Source: an uncultured Flavobacteriaceae bacterium
GTDB lineage: Bacteria; Bacteroidota; Bacteroidia; Flavobacteriales; Flavobacteriaceae
Assembly: GCA_947494715.1 (NCBI GenBank)
Contig: CANLWG010000007.1
Span: forward strand, 124,001 to 188,000
DNA length: 64,000 bases
Reading direction: 5' to 3'
Shown here: piece after piece, positions 17,673 to 25,690 of the stretch
Position numbering within the stretch: position 1 is the stretch's first letter
How the letters are laid out: each line of letters starts with the position of its first letter
Notes under the pieces: model-generated
The model's database searches: none
Told to the model about the DNA's origin: nothing
The model's input: only the letters and a program-made list of their open reading frames with translations
Position numbers and translations under genes: made by a program

Positions 17673-18785
17673 TCATTGCTGTGCTTCGATTTTCGTTTTG
17701 AAGGCATACAATGCAAATGAACCTAGCCAATGTTGTCCTGCATAATCTCCATCCGTTATTTTGGAAAGTGAGTAATCTAAATGCTCGTTTGCTAAATTGT
17801 AGGCATTGATATTGTCTTTCAACGGGTAGAGACACCAAGCCCTTGAGAAATTCACGCCATCCAAATGGACAAGATGACCATCCGAACGATCTTTTACCTG
17901 TCCAGGACGTAAAGATAAGTTCTGATTAAATAAAGCGGGTAAAAACGCTTTGGACCACTTTTTAAATTCTTCCTCTGAGAGCACTTTACGCATAATGTCA
18001 ATTTCTTGCAAACAAGGTGAGAGGAAATCATGTCCGCTGGGTTCCCAAGTAATTGGGCAATCTTTGTCCGTACTATAGAATCGGATTGCAGCTTTTTTAA
18101 TTGCGTCGGCCAAAGTTTTATTTCCAACGGTTTGTGCATAGTCATAGGCAAAACTAATCCCAAAAGCAGTATTCGTATGCGTACCTACCCGAATAGGGTA
18201 AACCAATTTTGGAAGATATTCGATGTAGGCATTTGAAATATAATCTTCCAATGGTTTTAGGTTATTGTACCACTTTTGCGCTAAAGGATTGTCCCAGGTG
18301 AACAACTCCTCTTGAAGTTTGAGCAACCAAGCCCAACCATATAATCTTTCGAAAGATTTGCTTTCCCGATTCAATGAGAAATAAGCCACTTCTTTCTCGA
18401 TGTTCTGCGCCGTAAGATTTTCGTCAAGCATTTGGATCGCTTCTTCTTTTTTGGCTAGGTTGGGGAAGTTTTTTAACAAATAGACCAATGACCAATGACC
18501 ATGTACCGCAGAATGCCAGTCAAAGCAACCATAGAAAGCGGGATGATGATCTACGGGCATAGCCAAATCGCTTTCCTTTGCTACTACTAATCCTGACTTG
18601 TAGGGAAGTGGGTTTTGAATACAGCCCAGCGGCAATTCCATAAGCCGGTTGGCCTCTTTGAGGTCCAATGCAATTGTTTTTGTACTCTTAACCGGTGGTG
18701 TTTTAGGGTTTTCTTTTTGTATTTCAACAATACAGGAACCTAATAAAATACCAATGCTACTGATGAGGAGAAATCTATGCTTCAT
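17673..18785 (-). CDS. DUF2891 lipoprotein
   Basis: 370 residues. Lipoprotein signal MKHRFLLISSIGILLGSC. The mature part is a DUF2891 protein: HHPAFYGCFDWHSAVHGHWSLVYLLKNFP, FERLYGWAWLLKLQEEL, YPIRVGTHTNTAFGISFAYDYA, and VHLDGVNFSRAWCLYPL. The conserved Trp/His/Asp-rich motifs suggest an alpha-alpha barrel enzyme of envelope or sugar metabolism, but no activity is established. Both flanks are array spacers. Confidence 0.85.
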   Translation of the reverse strand: MKHRFLLISSIGILLGSCIVEIQKENPKTPPVKSTKTIALDLKEANRLMELPLGCIQNPLPYKSGLVVAKESDLAMPVDHHPAFYGCFDWHSAVHGHWSLVYLLKNFPNLAKKEEAIQMLDENLTAQNIEKEVAYFSLNRESKSFERLYGWAWLLKLQEELFTWDNPLAQKWYNNLKPLEDYISNAYIEYLPKLVYPIRVGTHTNTAFGISFAYDYAQTVGNKTLADAIKKAAIRFYSTDKDCPITWEPSGHDFLSPCLQEIDIMRKVLSEEEFKKWSKAFLPALFNQNLSLRPGQVKDRSDGHLVHLDGVNFSRAWCLYPLKDNINAYNLANEHLDYSLSKITDGDYAGQHWLGSFALYAFKTKIEAQQ

Positions 18786-19032
18786 TGTTTTGTTGGTCGA
18801 TCGTTTTTAGAGATTACATTTTTTTCACTAATAGTTAATTCTTTATCAGTGTTTAATATCAGGGTGTTAACTAACAGGTTGCTAATGGTCTCTGCAGGAT
18901 TAGTTGGGGGTTTTTCCAAATGGTTACTTTATACGCGGCGGAAAATGTCCTCATGAAGATTAAAGATAATTGATTGCAGTTGATTCCGTTAACGGAATCC
19001 AACCACAATTAATTACACCGTGTTGGGTATAG
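18786..19032 (-). repeat. Array spacer with perfect 18-bp palindrome
   Basis: GATTCCGTTAACGGAATC at 18982-18999 is perfectly self-complementary. Near 18930-18950 a GGACATTTTCC block (minus strand) is shared with the spacer at about 15090-15115. Next to the HEPN-like gene stop the minus strand has ACCCAACACGG, an RYYYAAC core. No gene is seen. Confidence 0.45.
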
Positions 19033-19545
19033 TTATTTTTTGTATGCTTCTCCAAAAAGTTTAACAATTTTTGGGTCAGATTCTCCTAAAAAGGCACCGC
19101 AGACTTTTGCGAAGTCATTCAGCAGAGTTTCTGTAGATTTATGAGAAATATCTCGACTCATTTCTACAATCTTTTTTATTTTGATTAAGTCATCAAATTT
19201 TAATTCCGCACTCAAATTGTGGGCATATTTATTTCGTACTCTATTTAATTCAGTTATTCCAGGTTTTAACCAGGTCGCACCAACATCTTTTTTTGGAATG
19301 AGTTTTATTTTCTGACTAAAACTCAAACGAACACTATCAATATCGTCTAATCCGAAATTTCGCTGAAGGTTCGAGGTTAAGTAATGTTCTATAATAAGAT
19401 GTGTTTTAAGAATAAGTCCGATTTGATTGTGGTCTTTTGTCAAAAGGTCATTCAACTCCTCTGCACGTGCTTTATAATCTTTCATAATCTCCTCCCAATG
19501 GGGGTCGAGATATTCTATAGCTTTTTTTATTTGTTTATTATCCAT
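19033..19545 (-). CDS. HEPN-like protein
   Basis: I start at MDNKQIKKAIEYL (19545). The longer frame to 19587 lies in sequence that is conserved, and non-coding, next to the second rnfA copy at 24.4 kb. 170 residues, all-helical. LILKTHLIIEHYLTSNL followed later by GITELNRVRNKYAHNLSAELKFDDL contains R-x4-H (RNKYAH), the motif of HEPN RNases and related helical proteins. Could be a toxin or a nucleic-acid-processing partner; no antitoxin neighbour is visible. Confidence 0.65.
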   Translation of the reverse strand: MDNKQIKKAIEYLDPHWEEIMKDYKARAEELNDLLTKDHNQIGLILKTHLIIEHYLTSNLQRNFGLDDIDSVRLSFSQKIKLIPKKDVGATWLKPGITELNRVRNKYAHNLSAELKFDDLIKIKKIVEMSRDISHKSTETLLNDFAKVCGAFLGESDPKIVKLFGEAYKK

Positions 19546-19564
19546 TTTTCTAGTTATGCCGAAC

Positions 19565-19914
19565 AATTGTATATGATCATTAACCATATTTCATCCATTA
19601 CTAAAGCAAAGTACTATTTTTTTAACGGATTTGTAAATAGTATTCCTACACCAAGCCTGCAAAGCCTAAAAAGGCTAGCGATAGGAGTCCGGCCACCAGA
19701 AGATTAATGGGAACACCCTTCATTCCTTCGGGGAGATTGGCCAGTTCTAAGAATTCTTGGATACTGGCAAAGACCACCAAGGCCAGGGAAAATCCTATGG
19801 CATGGGAGAGTGCGAAGAAAACGGCCTTTAAGAGACTGCCATTCTCCAATCCCAGGGCCAAGATGGCCACACCCAATACCGCACAGTTGGTGGTGATCAG
19901 GGGCAGAAAGACTC
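19565..19914 (-). repeat. Divergent duplicate of rnfA 3' end and downstream flank
   Basis: Matches 24408-24775 over about 350 bp: 94 rnfA codons or so (GVFLPLITTNCAVLG to the stop), then the 3' flank as far as a conserved segment GGTTAATGATCATATACAATTGTT. Protein differences are few (Gln for Arg, Asn for Asp) while third-codon differences are many, so the copy diverged while its parent was still functional. The 24428-24456 hairpin is missing here. Either an island boundary or imported allele. Confidence 0.85.
19646..19876 (-). pseudogene. rnfA C-terminal fragment
   Basis: Open frame of 76 residues (MGVAILALGLENGSLLKAVFF ... AFLGFAGLV) equal to the last 76 residues of the intact RnfA at 24507-25082 apart from two conservative changes. 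The N-terminal four membrane segments are absent, so it cannot work as RnfA. It is a remnant of the duplicated segment. Confidence 0.85.
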
Positions 19915-19925
19915 CGTTCTCGCTT

Positions 19926-20089
19926 TTATTTTCGCCATTCTTTTCCCGACAATACCTTCATAATTGAGTATGCTTGGCCGGAATATATGTAATTTGGAAA
20001 AGGTACTTCTTTTGAGAATTGTTCGCCATATTGCTTAAGGTTACCGATTTCTGCAATTTTTTAATTATTTTCCCGTTAACTTCACTCAT
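19926..20089 (-). pseudogene. Possible small gene with one-base deletion
   Basis: From an ATG at 20089 the minus strand reads MSEVNGKIIKK; after a run of six A the frame must shift by one base to continue IAEIGNLKQYGEQFSKEV and end MKVLSGKEWRK at 19926. The 164-bp span is one base short of 55 codons. The shifted reading looks coding but matches no family I know. It abuts the end of the duplicated rnfA segment. Confidence 0.3.
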
Positions 20090-20119
20090 TTAGTCGCACA
20101 GACACTAGCAAATCCCTCC

Positions 20120-21652
20120 ATGAAAAATTCAATTTTATTTAGACTAGGTATCATTACCCCATTTGTTGTTTCGATGACTTTTATTAGTTGTGAATCCGAA
20201 TCATCTGAAGATATTCCGGATGAAATAATTGAACAGTCTGGCCCAAAAATCGAGATTTTGAACTTACTTAATTTAGTAGAGACTGTTACAGATGTTAATG
20301 TAAAAATAACAGATGCCTCTTCTGTAAGTACCACAGTAAAAATTGATGGAGTAGAAGTGCACTCCGATTCTAATAAAGAGTTCTCTTTTAGTATCGACCC
20401 ATTTGAATTTTCATCAGGATCGAAAAGTATCGAAATAATTGCTGTCAATGCCGGTCAAAAGGAAAGTGTGACCAATCGCGATGTGGAATTCAAAAGGTTA
20501 CTTTTTAGAGATCAGACTTTTTTTTCAAAAGAGAATTATTTTCAGGGCAAACGTTTTATATCCATACACTCCTTAGACGGTAACTTATTGTATTTTAAAG
20601 AAATAAATAGCGTTGCAGATGGTACTTTTTATGCGGCAGATAATTTAGAAAAGCAGGACATAATTGTATCACGCTATGAATTTGGCACCAAAATTTCCAA
20701 CTTTATAACAATTGCATCTTACACAGATATAAAAGCGGGTACTACGGTTACAGAGAATCAGAATACCGATTCTCCTGATTTTTATATAAAAGACAGTAAT
20801 TTTTCGTTTCAGGTCAATGGCATTGCAGATTTGGTGGCCGATAACTATAACAGCAAGATTGTTTCGGCAGATCCAAATGCCCCAAATTCGTATCAACTTG
20901 TTTATTCCAAGGATCAATCTAAAGAATTTCTAATCAGCACTTCGGCGATGATAGAGAATCCCATCGAAAATTACAAATACGTAATAATCGATGATTTGAA
21001 TAAGACCAACTATGAAATTGAAGATTTTAAGACCGCTAGTCAAAATGCTTTGATTGATATTCCGGTTGATGCCAATTTAAGATTTAATCTTCGCGGGTAT
21101 AAAAACGAAGATGCTTTTCGTGATTATCAGTTCAATGAAATTTATGTGTCAAGGGTTGCACCAGATAAAAAGGTCGCCGTACCTGTACTGGAAGAATTTA
21201 CTGTTTATGAGTCTCTTTTGACATATTCTTACGATAGAACCGATGTTTTCTTGTTTCAAAAGGGTATCGATAACGCCTTGGAGGCACCCAAGGTCGAAAT
21301 TGTTCAAAATGGCATTGATTTGGAGTTTACAGACGAATATGACTATTCAAGCATATCGTTTGGTGATGCTAATGGCACAGATGTTCTTATTTGGGATTTT
21401 ATCAATGAGTATAAACAATCACAAACATTGCCTTTTTACGAATTTGAGATCCCTGAAGAAATAAATGCTCTTTTGGCGGCTAAATCACTGAGTATGGATT
21501 TGACCACGGCAAGCGGTGATTTTGCAAGCTTACACTGCTATTTACACAAAGGTGGTAATTACGTTTATAATAAACAGGAGGTACTTACCAGACCCAACCT
21601 AACCTCGCAAAGAGATGGTTTTATTCTTAGAAGACGTTTAGATTTGAACTAA
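20120..21652 (+). CDS. Hypothetical lipoprotein, only plus-strand gene of the array
   Basis: 510 residues. Signal sequence MKNSILFRLGIITPFVVSMTFISC with lipobox FISC, then an acidic linker (ESESSEDIPDEIIEQ). The next part (KIEILNLLNLVETVTDVNVKITDASSVSTTVKIDGVEVH) reads like an Ig/cadherin-type beta sandwich common after flavobacterial lipoprotein signals. The rest is beta-rich with no known domain. It lies between the rnfA fragment and the ASCH gene and runs against all other genes of the array, so it may have arrived separately. Confidence 0.75.
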   Translation: MKNSILFRLGIITPFVVSMTFISCESESSEDIPDEIIEQSGPKIEILNLLNLVETVTDVNVKITDASSVSTTVKIDGVEVHSDSNKEFSFSIDPFEFSSGSKSIEIIAVNAGQKESVTNRDVEFKRLLFRDQTFFSKENYFQGKRFISIHSLDGNLLYFKEINSVADGTFYAADNLEKQDIIVSRYEFGTKISNFITIASYTDIKAGTTVTENQNTDSPDFYIKDSNFSFQVNGIADLVADNYNSKIVSADPNAPNSYQLVYSKDQSKEFLISTSAMIENPIENYKYVIIDDLNKTNYEIEDFKTASQNALIDIPVDANLRFNLRGYKNEDAFRDYQFNEIYVSRVAPDKKVAVPVLEEFTVYESLLTYSYDRTDVFLFQKGIDNALEAPKVEIVQNGIDLEFTDEYDYSSISFGDANGTDVLIWDFINEYKQSQTLPFYEFEIPEEINALLAAKSLSMDLTTASGDFASLHCYLHKGGNYVYNKQEVLTRPNLTSQRDGFILRRRLDLN

Positions 21653-21988
21653 AGCTTATTCGTTTTATATCAATTACATGGATATTTCTATTTCTACCGC
21701 CAGTTTGCAACTGGTGGCCATCCTGCTTTGAAAATTCTTGACTTTGGTACTATCTTTTGAATTCGATTTCATACTCGGAATGCCATTAGTCGAAGGCTAG
21801 CGGGGGGATGAGGATGCGACAGACAAAAACGCAAGAGCTATGATTATAAGTTTTCGGGGCATTTTTCTTGGGTTAAATTATAGTGTATTGGCTTGCGTAT
21901 GATTTATTGAAGGATTTTCTGGGCCTGTGCTGAGCGTAGTCGGAGGATAGGCAAGCAATTGCTTGTGGCCATTGTTGCACAAAGTACT
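21653..21988. other. 336-bp spacer with hairpins and a REP-like remnant
   Basis: Plus strand: a 9-bp stem (CCGCCAGTT / AACTGGTGG near 21700-21720) follows the lipoprotein gene and may end its transcript. Near 21930 GTGCTGAGCGTAGTCGGAGG resembles a dispersed flavobacterial REP-like sequence, and 21951-21966 holds the palindrome GCAAGCAATTGCTTGC. On minus, GTGCAACAATGG follows the ASCH stop. A 21-codon fragment at 21862-21797 (MPRKLIIIALAFLSVASSS) looks like a signal peptide of a lost gene. Confidence 0.45.
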
Positions 21989-22360
21989 TTATCGTAGGTA
22001 AGCAAAAGACTGCGGTGGATTTAGTCCGAAATTCTGCTTAATACAAAGTCCGAGCTTATATTTTTTTGGGTTTTTGACTTCTATAGCGTAGCCACTTTCT
22101 TTTCCATTAAAGTACTGCATATAATAATCTTCTGAAATTCCCGAGAATTTTGATGTTTTATTCCACAATTGGTCTAATTCCTCGTGAAAGATTCTATCGA
22201 TATCGAATTCGCCTATTACTTTGCTAACTGGTGCAGACGCGTAAACAATAATTTTTTTAATCTCTTTATTTTTAAATAATGTTCGGCGAAATTCAAATTT
22301 TTTGGTACCGTTGAATATCTTGTTTGCAAATTCTGGTTTAATCGATAATATAACTTTCAT
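21989..22360 (-). CDS. ASCH-domain protein
   Basis: 123 residues: MKVILSIKPEFANKIFNGTKKFEFRRTLF is the typical ASCH opening (I-KPE-ac-I-G-K--EfR), followed by IIVYASAPVSKVIGEFDIDRIFHEEL and YAIEVKNPKKY. ASCH is a PUA-like beta-barrel that binds RNA or modified nucleosides; some members hydrolyse modified cytidines. Its start overlaps the end of the PIN-GNAT-EVE gene by 23 bp, so it is the third gene of a coupled operon. Confidence 0.82.
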   Translation of the reverse strand: MKVILSIKPEFANKIFNGTKKFEFRRTLFKNKEIKKIIVYASAPVSKVIGEFDIDRIFHEELDQLWNKTSKFSGISEDYYMQYFNGKESGYAIEVKNPKKYKLGLCIKQNFGLNPPQSFAYLR

Positions 22361-23853
22361 TAGCTCTTGCTTCTTTTAGTATTTGGTTAAATTTAGCATC
22401 ACTTATCGGTTCAAAGCCTCGAGGCGCATTCTGTAAAATATTTAAATCCCTCAATTTCTTTAGGTTAACTTTTGGCATTGGGAATGAGTCAATGTATAAA
22501 AAATTAACAATAAATGGTCTATTATATTTGTTCCAATTCCAATGTTTTTGTAGCTCTGTATTATTGAACACACTTCTCTTTCGGCAGAGTTCAATAAAAT
22601 GATCTTCATCTCTAATATTAGCTATTACATTTTCTACTACTCCAATTAGTTGATATAACAGAAGTGTGATGTGCTGGACCATTAAACTTGGTTCTGTAAA
22701 AAAGCACTAAATCACCGCTGTTTAAATTTCTGTTTAAGGAACGTGATATGTAAACCTTTTTGATAGCATTTCTATAAGGTTCATTTTCTGTAAAATCCTT
22801 TGGTGACTCGTTATTTAGAATTGAATCAGGAAAAAGTTCGGTATGATATTGTGGGTAAATAGGCACAATCCATTTTGTAGTTTTTCTTGATACTGCTGGA
22901 AAAGATAGTTTTGGTTGTTGAAGGTCAGGTGATGGTTTGCACTCTCTAACAAGGACTTGCTCAACACCATTTTCTGTAGTTTTAGCTCCCCAATGTTTAA
23001 ATCCCCAATCTTTGAGTAAATAAATTAGCCTTAATTGTTCATCTCTTTTGTCAAAAATTGTTACGTAAATTTCATCAACCTCGTACTGTAGTGCATTGTC
23101 AAATATAACTTTTAGAAACCTTTCTCCTAATTTGTACCCAGTTGAACTAACCTTAAAAGTACCTATTTTGAGCCTTTTCCTTTGAGGGAACGAAGGTTCG
23201 ATGTCATTATGAGTCTCATCAGTGTTCTCAAGTTTTAAGTATAAAAAAGCTTTTACATCTCCATCTGTAATACACACATAAGAAATATTGTCGGATTTCT
23301 TGTTAAACCAGTTCCCAAATTCATTGTAGTCTTGCTTGAAAGAGTCGAAAAATGTATCATTGATATTAATGTTACCAAAATATTCTTTTTTTACAGCTAA
23401 TACTTCATAGTCTTTTAATTCAGGATTTTCAGCTATACATTTCTCTAAAAAGGCGTCGATTTTGAAAACCTTTTCCGCACAACCCAAATAGTTAGCTTTT
23501 CAATGAATTCCTCTGTCCTCTGTAATAAGATAATCAACACGATTATTGTAGACCTCTTTTACTATACTTGTATCAATAAAGTCATTCCGCGTTTGGTCTG
23601 ATCGACGAATTTGGGCAATTAATTGGTCATCTGCTGATTCAGTTTTTAATAGATTGTAGTTGCCAATCTTGATTTTCATTGTTCTTACAACATTCTCGTC
23701 TTGATGTCCGGAAATTTCTTCAATGGAAAGAGGATGAACACATTTTTCAAATTTTAATCTATCCAGCCAATTGAAAAGCAACCCAATGTCTTCATTAACA
23801 ACTCGATTTGCTTCTCTATGAATTATTATGTTGGTATCGATAAGTAATCTCAT
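22338..23853 (-). pseudogene. PIN-GNAT-EVE-like fusion gene, broken by a TGA and a frameshift
   Basis: One frame from 23853 encodes a PIN domain, meets TGA at 23502-23500, then continues in the same frame (KANYLGCAEKVFKIDAFLEKC) through a GNAT domain (TFKVSSTGYKLGERFLKVIFDNALQ, LRLIYLLKDWGFKHWGAK) into an EVE/PUA-like segment (VYISRSLNRNLNSGDLVLFYRT). Near 22640 one surplus base shifts the frame; past it IGVVENVIANIRDEDHFIELC to the stop at 22338 completes the domain. Without both lesions it would be about 505 residues. It overlaps the kinase upstream by 4 bp and the ASCH gene downstream. Two lesions suggest decay; sequencing error could explain the second. Confidence 0.78.
23500..23853 (-). 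CDS. PIN-domain part of the broken fusion (could be made alone)
   Basis: 117 residues ending at the TGA. Acidic PIN residues are all visible: LLIDTNIIIH near the start, LSIEEISGHQ, FIDTSIVKEVYN and LITEDRGI, so the nuclease domain itself is complete. Starts with ATGA overlap on the kinase stop. If translated it would be a free VapC-like RNase; the loss of the GNAT and EVE parts may change or abolish control. Confidence 0.6.
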   Translation of the reverse strand: MRLLIDTNIIIHREANRVVNEDIGLLFNWLDRLKFEKCVHPLSIEEISGHQDENVVRTMKIKIGNYNLLKTESADDQLIAQIRRSDQTRNDFIDTSIVKEVYNNRVDYLITEDRGIH

Positions 23854-24374
23854 AATTTTGCAATATGCTCAAAAATTGAACTTGTTTCGCCATCAACAAC
23901 TGTGAACAAAGGGATATTTAATCTCTCTGAAATATAGTTAGCGCGCTCAATTTCCATTTTTTGCATTTTTTCGAGAATGTTTAATTTGTAAATTGAGTTA
24001 TCTCTTTGTTTTAATCTTTTATAGATTATTTCAGGCTCACAAGTTAAAAGAATTATTGACTTTGGTTGAATTCCATCGAATGTTGATTCGTCTATTTTTT
24101 CAGGTTGTCCGTCTGAATTCAGCAATGTGAAATGCCCGTCGAGTAAATACTTTTTATTTGGTTCTATTATTAGGTTTAAATTGGTTATCAACCTTTCTTG
24201 AGTCGTAGCAAAATTTTTCACTTTTTTATTTTTTGCATCATTAATCTCATTCCATTTGAGAACTTGACTGGCAGACAAATGAAGAAAATCAAATTCCTCT
24301 GCTAATGCTTTGCAAATAGTTCCTTTTCCAACTCCGTGAATTCCTCCGACAAATACAATTATTCTATCATCCAT
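23850..24374 (-). CDS. P-loop nucleotide kinase-like ATPase
   Basis: 174 residues: IIVFVGGIHGVGKGTICKALAEEF carries a Walker A of adenylate-kinase type (GxxGxGKGT), with KYLLDGHFTLLN as the following acidic strand and a lid-like region IIYKRLKQRDNSIYKLNILEKM. Related to AAA_18/AAA_33 nucleotide and small-molecule kinases; substrate unknown. It is the first gene of the kinase / PIN-GNAT-EVE / ASCH unit and the first array gene after rnfA, co-directional with the rnf operon. Confidence 0.78.
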   Translation of the reverse strand: MDDRIIVFVGGIHGVGKGTICKALAEEFDFLHLSASQVLKWNEINDAKNKKVKNFATTQERLITNLNLIIEPNKKYLLDGHFTLLNSDGQPEKIDESTFDGIQPKSIILLTCEPEIIYKRLKQRDNSIYKLNILEKMQKMEIERANYISERLNIPLFTVVDGETSSIFEHIAKL

Positions 24375-24506
24375 AGTGTTGGTTTAGTATGTTGCAAAAC
24401 GATTGTGTGTAATCATCAACCATTCTAGACGGATATGATTATTAATCATATCCGTCCATTAGTAAAGCAATGTACTATTTTTTTAACGGATCTTTAAATA
24501 GTATTC
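24375..24506 (-). promoter_or_regulatory. rnfA 3' flank with hairpin and conserved junction
   Basis: A 13-bp perfect stem (24428-24440 with 24444-24456, 3-nt loop) could end rnf transcripts, but it has no T tail. Past it, minus strand GGTTGATGATTACACACAATCGTT recurs in diverged form next to the rnfA fragment at 19.57 kb. This junction is where the accessory array begins. Confidence 0.55.
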
Positions 24507-25082
24507 CTACACCAATCCCGCAAACCCCAAAAAGGCCAGGGATAGCAGTCCGGCTACTAGAAGGTTAATGGGAACGCCCTTCATCCCCTCGGGGAGGTCG
24601 GCCAGTTCCAGGAACTCCCGGATACTGGCAAAAACCACCAAGGCCAGGGAAAATCCTATTGCATGGGACAGGGCAAAAAATACGGCTTTTAACAGACTAC
24701 CGTTCTCCAGCCCCAAGGCCAAGATGGCTACGCCCAATACTGCACAGTTGGTGGTAATCAGGGGTAGGAAGACCCCTAAGGCCTGGTATAGGGGAGGACT
24801 TACCTTTTTCAAAATAATCTCTACCATCTGTACCAAAGCGGCGATGACCAGAATAAAGGTAATGGTCCGCAAATAATCCAGTCCGGAAGGCACCAAAATA
24901 TACTGGTGCAACAAATAGGTGACCGTCGTGGCAATGGTCATCACAAAGAGTACGGCCCCGGACATCCCTATCGAAGTGGATATTCGGTTGGATACCCCCA
25001 AAAAGGGACATATCCCCAAAAACTGGGAGAGTACGATATTGTTTACGAATACGGCCGCTATAAGGATAACCAGATACTCCAT
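24507..25082 (-). CDS. rnfA: Rnf electron-transport complex subunit A
   Basis: Integral membrane subunit of the ion-pumping ferredoxin:NAD oxidoreductase. 191 residues and six membrane segments, starting MEYLVILIAAVFVNNIVLSQFLGICPFLGVS; the conserved CPFLG and the TTNCAVLG cysteines of RnfA/NqrE (bound to a membrane Fe-S centre) are both present. Last gene of rnfBCDGEA, 2 bp after rnfE. Its 3' 300 bp are duplicated at 19.6 kb. Confidence 0.95.
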   Translation of the reverse strand: MEYLVILIAAVFVNNIVLSQFLGICPFLGVSNRISTSIGMSGAVLFVMTIATTVTYLLHQYILVPSGLDYLRTITFILVIAALVQMVEIILKKVSPPLYQALGVFLPLITTNCAVLGVAILALGLENGSLLKAVFFALSHAIGFSLALVVFASIREFLELADLPEGMKGVPINLLVAGLLSLAFLGFAGLV

Positions 25083-25084
25083 GC

Positions 25085-25690
25085 CTATGAGGTTTTAGGG
25101 GTTAATCTTTGGAACAGGACAGCTAAATACGCCAAAGCGATAAAGGCACCCGGAGGCAATATGAACAGGATAAAGGTGTTGGCATCCTCACCTACGAATT
25201 TGATATCAAAAATACTACCGCTACCCAAAATTTCGCGTGTGGCCCCCAAGGCCGTAAGCGCAATGGTAAAGCCCAAGCCCATCCCCAGGGCATCCAAAAC
25301 AGAGGAGAATAGATTGTTCTTGGAGGCAAAGGCCTCGGCCCTGCCCAAGATCAAACAGTTGACCACGATCAACGGGATAAAGATGCCTAACTGTTCATAT
25401 AAAAAGGGGATATAGGCCTCCAGTACCATTTCCACCACGGTGACAAAGGAAGCGATGATAATAATAAAGGCGGGAATCCGCACCTTGTTCGGTATTTGGG
25501 ATTTGATCAGGGAAACCACAATATTGGACATCAACAGCACGAACAAGGTAGCCACTCCCATCCCAAGCCCGTTAAAGGCCGATGAGGTTACCCCCAGGGC
25601 GGGACACATCCCCAAGAGCATTACAAAAACCGGGTTCTCTTTAATGATACCCTTTAAAAAGTTCTGCTTTTGATCAAGTGTTTTGTTCAT
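25085..25690 (-). CDS. rnfE: Rnf electron-transport complex subunit E
   Basis: 201 residues, six membrane segments, paralogue of Rnf[28 protein letters not shown] and [17 protein letters not shown] hold the paired cysteine motifs of the RnfE/NqrD family. Two base pairs separate it from rnfA; upstream, 368 bp of tandem repeats separate it from rnfG, where related operons have almost no gap. Confidence 0.95.
   Translation of the reverse strand: MNKTLDQKQNFLKGIIKENPVFVMLLGMCPALGVTSSAFNGLGMGVATLFVLLMSNIVVSLIKSQIPNKVRIPAFIIIIASFVTVVEMVLEAYIPFLYEQLGIFIPLIVVNCLILGRAEAFASKNNLFSSVLDALGMGLGFTIALTALGATREILGSGSIFDIKFVGEDANTFILFILPPGAFIALAYLAVLFQRLTPKTS

Noticed and set aside
19646-19876. Second functional rnfA
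   Set aside because: Only the C-terminal third is present and no start or promoter is associated with it.
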